Shown: piece after piece, positions 8,228-12,337 of the stretch | Position numbering within the stretch: position 1 is the first letter of the stretch | How the letters are laid out: each line of letters begins with the position of its first letter | NCBI RefSeq assembly: GCF_000003605.2 | Contig: NW_003124898.1 | Location: forward strand, 324,487-336,823 | DNA: 12,337 nt | Reading direction: 5' to 3' | From: Saccoglossus kowalevskii | Taxonomy: Eukaryota > Hemichordata > Enteropneusta > Harrimaniidae | Translations under genes and position numbers: made by a program | The notes under the pieces: model-generated | The model's database searches: none | The model's input: only the letters and a program-made list of their open reading frames with translations | Told to the model about the DNA's origin: nothing

Positions 8228-8602
8228 ATTACTGTAAAATACTTTATTTTAGCTGGAAATGGTTGTTTTGTATGAAGTTTATTTTCACTGATTTTTGGTG
8301 AGTTGAATGTACAATACAACACAATAGGGGAAAAAGGTATAATCAGTGGTTTTTATTTTCACTGAATCACCCCTTTAGAGAAAATATAGCAAAAATAAAG
8401 TAGTGTAAAACTTTATTTTCGTTTGGAATAAATTTTCGCTGAAGAAATGAATCGGTGAAACTACAATCCAGTGGATATACCTTTTTCCTATATTTTACAT
8501 TCAACTCATCAAAAATCAGTGAAAATAAATTCCATACAAAACACCAAAAAAGTCTATTCATCGAAAATTTATTCCAGCTAAAATAAAGTATTTTACAGTA
8601 AT
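8228..8602. mobile_element. foldback MITE, 375 bp, perfect 31-bp terminal inverted repeats
   Basis: Bases 8228-8258 (ATTACTGTAAAATACTTTAT then TTTAGCTGGAA) are exactly the reverse complement of 8572-8602. The complementarity continues inward with gaps: TTTTGTATG, TTTATTTTCACTGATTTTTG, TGAGTTGAATGTA and GGAAAAAGGTAT in the left arm all have partners in the right arm. Most of the element would therefore fold into a long hairpin with its turn near 8390-8420. If TA is the target duplication the ends are CTGTAAAAT...ATTTTACAG. No transposase is present. A minus-strand open frame at 8367-8759 crosses its right arm and is chance. A second, half-length copy lies in intron 4 of the WD40 gene. Confidence 0.85.
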
Positions 8603-10105
8603 TTCTAACACATAGGGGTGTGTGTGTCAAGATTACATGATACAGTTTTGTGTGACTTTGCTGAATTTCAAATTTAAAAAAAAAAAAATTTCTGAACTTC
8701 ATTTTCACTGATGATTTCTGTGTAATTTCTCTGTACAAACTTAGTAGATTACAATACATAGAAGGTATCTATGTTGATAGTGTCTAGCATACAGAATGGT
8801 GTGAATGAAACAAATCAAAAAAAATATATATTTAAGACAGATTCTTTATCAATAATGCATTTCTATTTTTGTTTGTGTTTTTTTTTCACATAAATGCTGT
8901 AGAATCTTTGTGTTTAACTACCTTTCTACTAAATGTTTAATGTCGTGAAGCACTGTCAACTTTCTTATTTATAAACCCTGATTATTTACTTAGGTTAAGT
9001 AGTAGTAACAGAAAAAGTAGTTGACACTAATTAATTTAAAGTTCAAGCCCTCACTTTATTTTATCATGATTTCATATTGCAAACAAAGGAATTGACAGAA
9101 TTAATTCCCCGTCACTTGGTCCGACTTTTCTCAATCCTACCTAGGTTTTAAAGGAATTGATATCGACTACGCAGGATATGACAAGGTGATTTGTTAAAAT
9201 TGATTCTTGATGTTCTGCATGCAAAGAAATAACTGCATATAGAGTTGATTAACTTGATTAAATATTTCTTTTGCAGTGCGAATTGATTGTCAATTTCAAC
9301 AAGTACTTATTTTAGTCATCTGGCTTATGGTTACAGTGCTTTGCTAAGTAGCAAAATTCATCTAAGTTTGACCCTATAAATACCGGTAGTCTTAATGATT
9401 AATTTTTGTATAGGTCTCACTATCTTGAGTACAACACATCTACTGATACAGTGAAACTCCAGGAGGGACCCCTGTTGACACATTTGCTGGTCTCAATGTA
9501 CCTTATTTTATGGAAAGGGGCTTGTGATGTCACAAGGATAATAATCATCCATTTAAAAGCATATAGATATATGTCTGTCAATATCATGTGTGTTACGTTT
9601 TAAATGATTGAAATATGACACAAATTTTCGCAAGATTATATTTTTTGTGGATGAACTTTTCCGAATGATGCAATGTGCGAAACAGTGAAAGCCTTCCAAA
9701 GTCTGAGATGTGTTTGTATTCGAAATACAGAGAATTAAATGTTTTTGTTTTAGCAATGTGCGATTGTCTCAAGCTAGTGCACTATTTTGCAAGCAATGTG
9801 ACATCAGTACTTCCATAGTGTTTTGTGTTCCTTTTAGTACTGCCCTGGGTTGTATTTTTCACAAAGATCTGTAACCTCACCAGTATACAAGAGTTGGAAC
9901 AAAATTTGTTCATTTTATCTGATTGCAATAGAGATATAGATTTCTTTTTTAAATTAATTTATCGATAATAATCTGAATATTATTTTGATGAGCTTTAATT
10001 TTGAATGTTATACCAGTACATTTATAGTGTTTTTAGATGACTTCAGTACGTTTTTTGTATGAGAGTTCTTCTGTTTGATTATGAGGGTTTGAATACAAGG
10101 GGGGG
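8603..10105. other. intergenic, no gene seen
   Basis: About 1.5 kb of AT-rich DNA. A 41-nt open segment with splice-like borders (9145-9185) and a longer open frame after an AG at about 9414 were considered and not accepted. The palindrome TACCGGTA lies at 9381-9388. GATACAGTGAAACTCC near 9445-9460 resembles the end of a MITE, but no partner end was found. Confidence 0.55.
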
Positions 10106-10316
10106 TTAACCTTTTAACCATCAGTTCCTTTTTTTCATCACAAAATAGTCCCGTTCAATAGTCTGCAATTTCCTTCAGAAGATTGGGACAAAATTAGCCA
10201 AATTTGTTTAGTGAAAACTCAAATTTTATCTATCAAAATTAGGGTTCATTTCCAGAAATATTTTAAAAAAATTGCAGAAAAATTTGTTCTAGAAAGTCTG
10301 GTGGTGAAAAGGTTAA
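10106..10316. mobile_element. TTAA-flanked MITE with piggyBac-like ends
   Basis: TTAA at 10106-10109 is followed by CCTTTTAACCATCAG. At the other end CTGGTGGTGAAAAGG (10298-10312) is followed by TTAA (10313-10316). Reverse complemented, the right end is CCTTTTCACCACCAG, 13 of 15 matching. A TTAA target with ends starting CC fits the piggyBac superfamily (established pattern TTAA plus CCY). The 203-bp body is AT-rich and non-coding; the plus-strand open frame at 10211-10396 runs through it and out the other side and is chance. A flanking run of G (about 10099-10105) and a C-rich stretch at 10382-10393 are also complementary in character. Confidence 0.7.
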
Positions 10317-11869
10317 TTGCAGCTTGTAGCAAATATGTATTTGAAAAATTGGCCCAATTTTTAACTTCTGAGAAGTATACACTCCCCCTCCCCTAGATAT
10401 CAAGCTGTACAACTAACATTACAAGACCACTCGTAAGTTATCCAGTAATGTTGCCTGCATGTTATACTGCCATATAGTTTTTCCCCTCCATCTACCCTCT
10501 CCCCCATGCATTTCATTCAACTTTGACTGGATCCTGAGCAGCCATCATAATATGGCAGTGAAAAATGTGTTTATTGAGGGAATCATTGGAGAATGTTAAA
10601 AATAATCATATATGCATTCTTGACTCAATATTGAAAATTACGAGTATATGAAAACGTTTCCAGTTTGTTAAAGCACTGTAATTTTGGGTTTTAAATAACT
10701 AGACATTAAATTTCAGTTTGATTACCACTTAACACCCGCAGCATCTGATTTTCGTCATTTTTATTGGTTGTGGTGAACCACTCTAGCGCCCTCAAACTCA
10801 TGAGAGCATCAGGCCATGTTTTCGTATCGGTTTTCACTGTACTGTATTACAATGCTTGCATTGTGCAATGTTGCTTTTTTTTGAAATTTTCAAAACGGTT
10901 AAAATAAAGCTTTTTGTGTTGGAAAATGTTAGTTGTTTTGTATTTATTTCCGAGAGGAACCCAATGTAGTTCATGTTAGTCACTTGCCAAAAAGGATGAG
11001 GAAAGGTCAGGTCACATTTTTTACCAATCCCTTGTTCAGAGCCAAAAGACGGAAATACAAGGTTCTCTTCCGATAGACCACAAGCAAACATTCAATCAAC
11101 ATGACAGAATGCAGACTTTTAGGAAAGAATGAGATTTGTCTTCTATGATGGCAAGCAGGACAGGTTGCTGAACCCTGTCTAGACGCATGGAGCTGGGACC
11201 ACTCACTGGTGGCAAACACTTGTCAAGTACCAGTATGATAGAAAGTGTGTACAGTCTTCAAATAACCACAATAGACAGAGAGAGAGTCGAGACGAATATA
11301 CATGATAAATAATATATGCTTTCTATTATTAATTGCACTTTGAAATAATATTCATAAGATATGTCTAACTTTGTTAAAGTTATTAGCAGATTGTGTATGC
11401 AGTGCACATGCTTCGGCCCTTTTTCGTATTCCACAACACATGCGTCATCACATTGAGGTAAATTGCAGTTTACGTTTTATGCAAGATAATGTTCAGCATC
11501 GTCAATGAGGTTTGTCGTTGAGGGTGCTGAACATTGTGTTCGTATTAGAAGAACACACGTAAGCGACGCAACCAGATACCGGTATATACAACCACACCAA
11601 CCCAACCACTGCTCAGATTATAAAGGATTTGTACACACTCCCACCATGTCATACGTTGTAATATTCAATTACAATTCTGGTTACCTCATAACTTTGGATG
11701 AGTGACTGAACAGTACTAGTACATTATAGCACAATCTGTAAATGGGAACCTTTTCTTGAAACAAACATGTTGCTTGTAATATCTTGAATATTTATTTTTA
11801 AATTAAAGAAATTACACATTAATAGTATGATTATGAATATAATTTATAATCTGTGTTAATGCTCAATTA
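10317..11869. other. intergenic, upstream of the second gene
   Basis: About 1.5 kb with no accepted gene. The block 10980-11230 is visibly less AT-rich than its surroundings and open on the minus strand in two frames, but shows no domain. A GA-rich run is at 11274-11284, a hairpin at 11491-11532, a CRE-like TGCGTCA at 11441-11447 and TACCGGTA at 11577-11584. Any of the last group could be distal regulatory sequence of the second gene; that is inference. Confidence 0.5.
11491..11532 (+). repeat. 15-bp stem hairpin with 12-base loop
   Basis: GTTCAGCATCGTCAA (11491-11505) pairs with TTGAGGGTGCTGAAC (11518-11532): 13 Watson-Crick pairs, one possible G-T pair and one mismatch. The loop is TGAGGTTTGTCG. 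No promoter or terminator-like T-run is attached. It could be a transcript structure, a protein-binding palindrome or the remains of an element. Confidence 0.6.
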
Positions 11870-12100
11870 TGACATGCATTGACCAAGCTGACATCCCCCT
11901 TTCATATTTTGACACCTCCCATGCCACATTGTACTTCATGCAATATTTGCTCACATTTCGTCCTTCAGTCGGATTTACATTAATTAACACCAGACTGTTC
12001 ATTCGCTTATCCGTGCTCGCATCCTCTTCAAGCATCGCTAGCTCACGCTAATCCTAGTCAACAAAGTTTTGCTACCGGGGGTCATTTCAACGCAACCAAC
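11870..12100 (+). promoter_or_regulatory. probable promoter and 5' leader of the second gene
   Basis: Base composition shifts from AT-rich to a C-rich, more CpG-containing stretch (for example CGCTTATCCGTGCTCGC, 12004-12020). The frame of the following start codon is closed by TAA at 11981-11983, and no ATG in that frame lies between it and 12101. No TATA box stands at a useful distance. A homeodomain-type ATTAATTAA is at about 11980. The transcription start is not determined. Confidence 0.4.
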
Positions 12101-12287
12101 ATGGCCGCTCCCATACAACGTTTCGCCGGTGAGGGCATTCTCACTTCCGCTTCCGGTATCAACACTGCGACACAGGCGATGCCGATGATGAACAATGCCA
12201 GCATTGCAGTTCCTCCTATCATCCCACCTGCAGACTTGTTTTTACCATACGTCGACCAGCAAATACTCAATCAACTAGCAAACCGGG
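12101..12287 (+). CDS. first coding exon of an unrecognised gene (3' end outside window)
   Basis: The ATG stands in ACCAACATGG, a good Kozak context with G at +4 and A at -3. The frame is open for 62 codons plus one base to a consensus donor CGGG/GTAAGT at 12288, phase 1. The peptide begins MAAPIQRFAGEGILTSASG and contains a low-complexity Ala/Met/Asn/Ser stretch, VPPIIPPADLFLPYVDQ and ILNQLANR. The first half looks disordered; the second half (about residues 42-61) could begin a helical segment. There is no signal peptide or transmembrane run. Coding character is supported by higher GC, many CpG codons and the precise donor. Beyond the donor the frame reads VSLLICPIYTLTQENQ in phase and stays open to the window end, so an unspliced version cannot be excluded. 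I do not recognise the family. Confidence 0.7.
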
Positions 12288-12337
12288 GTAAGTTTGTTGA
12301 TTTGTCCGATTTACACCCTGACTCAAGAAAACCAAAT

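Noticed and set aside
8367-8759. 130-residue minus-strand open frame
   Set aside because: It crosses the right arm of the foldback element and AT-rich flank, is rich in F, K and N, and has no motifs.
9145-9185. Possible 41-nt micro-exon reading FKGIDIDYAGYDK with AG before and GTGATT after
   Set aside because: It is too short to separate from chance, and no partner exon in a compatible phase was found nearby.
9406-9603. Open frame containing HYLEYNTSTDTVKLQEGPLL after a TATAG acceptor-like site
   Set aside because: There is no clear donor or partner exon, the later residues are low-complexity hydrophobic, and GATACAGTGAAACTCC looks more like a MITE end than coding sequence.
10211-10396. 61-residue plus-strand open frame
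   Set aside because: It starts inside the TTAA-flanked element and runs out of it, and its composition is biased to K, F, L and I as expected from AT-rich DNA.
11506-11517. TGAGGT in the hairpin loop, like a let-7 seed
   Set aside because: The let-7 mature sequence lies in the stem of its precursor and needs about 22 matching bases. Here only six match, and they lie in the loop.
12082-12270. Minus-strand open frame with a hydrophobic stretch
   Set aside because: It is the antisense shadow of the Met-started first coding exon on the plus strand.

Overview
The window is eukaryotic, most likely from an invertebrate animal. It is AT-rich (roughly one third GC by eye). Its clearest gene is split by GT-AG introns of about 0.26 to 1.07 kb, and introns and intergenic DNA hold many small inverted-repeat elements of MITE type. 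Termini of the TACTGTAAA type are, from general experience, common in marine invertebrate genomes, but the species or phylum cannot be named from this sequence alone. Nothing bacterial, viral or CRISPR-like was seen.

Region 1 (26-4480, + strand) is the 3' part of a WD40 beta-propeller gene. Six exons join in frame (26-133, 395-472, 972-1194, 1988-2136, 2997-3116, 4183-4251) to give 248 residues and a stop codon, followed by a short 3' UTR with AATAAA at 4454. The six visible WD repeats most resemble the propeller of the E3 ubiquitin ligase TRAF7, for example HWVRAL, the SGGSVYS-like HGSVHS, and GHVGT. The RING and TRAF-type zinc fingers that would make it a ligase would lie upstream of the window. 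Introns 2, 4 and 5 fall at the same point of three different WD repeats. Introns 4 and 5 carry three inserted elements.

Region 2 (about 4480-12000) is some 7.5 kb with no convincing coding sequence. It holds nested inverted repeats (4801-5860), a TACTGTAAA-type relic (7797-7988), a 375-bp foldback element with perfect 31-bp terminal inverted repeats (8228-8602), a TTAA-flanked element (10106-10316), a small AAT microsatellite and several A-tracts. Copies of the foldback family occur both here and inside intron 4 of the WD40 gene.

Region 3 (about 11870-12337) looks like the 5' end of a second + strand gene. It has a Met start in good context at 12101, a 62-codon open first coding exon and a consensus GTAAGT donor at 12288, with base composition becoming clearly richer in GC and CpG. 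I do not recognise the protein.

The two genes are in tandem orientation, and nothing visible suggests they work together. No new multi-gene system is evident. The most unusual content is the set of unrelated-looking MITE families, some sharing the same ends, and the over-represented palindrome TACCGGTA.
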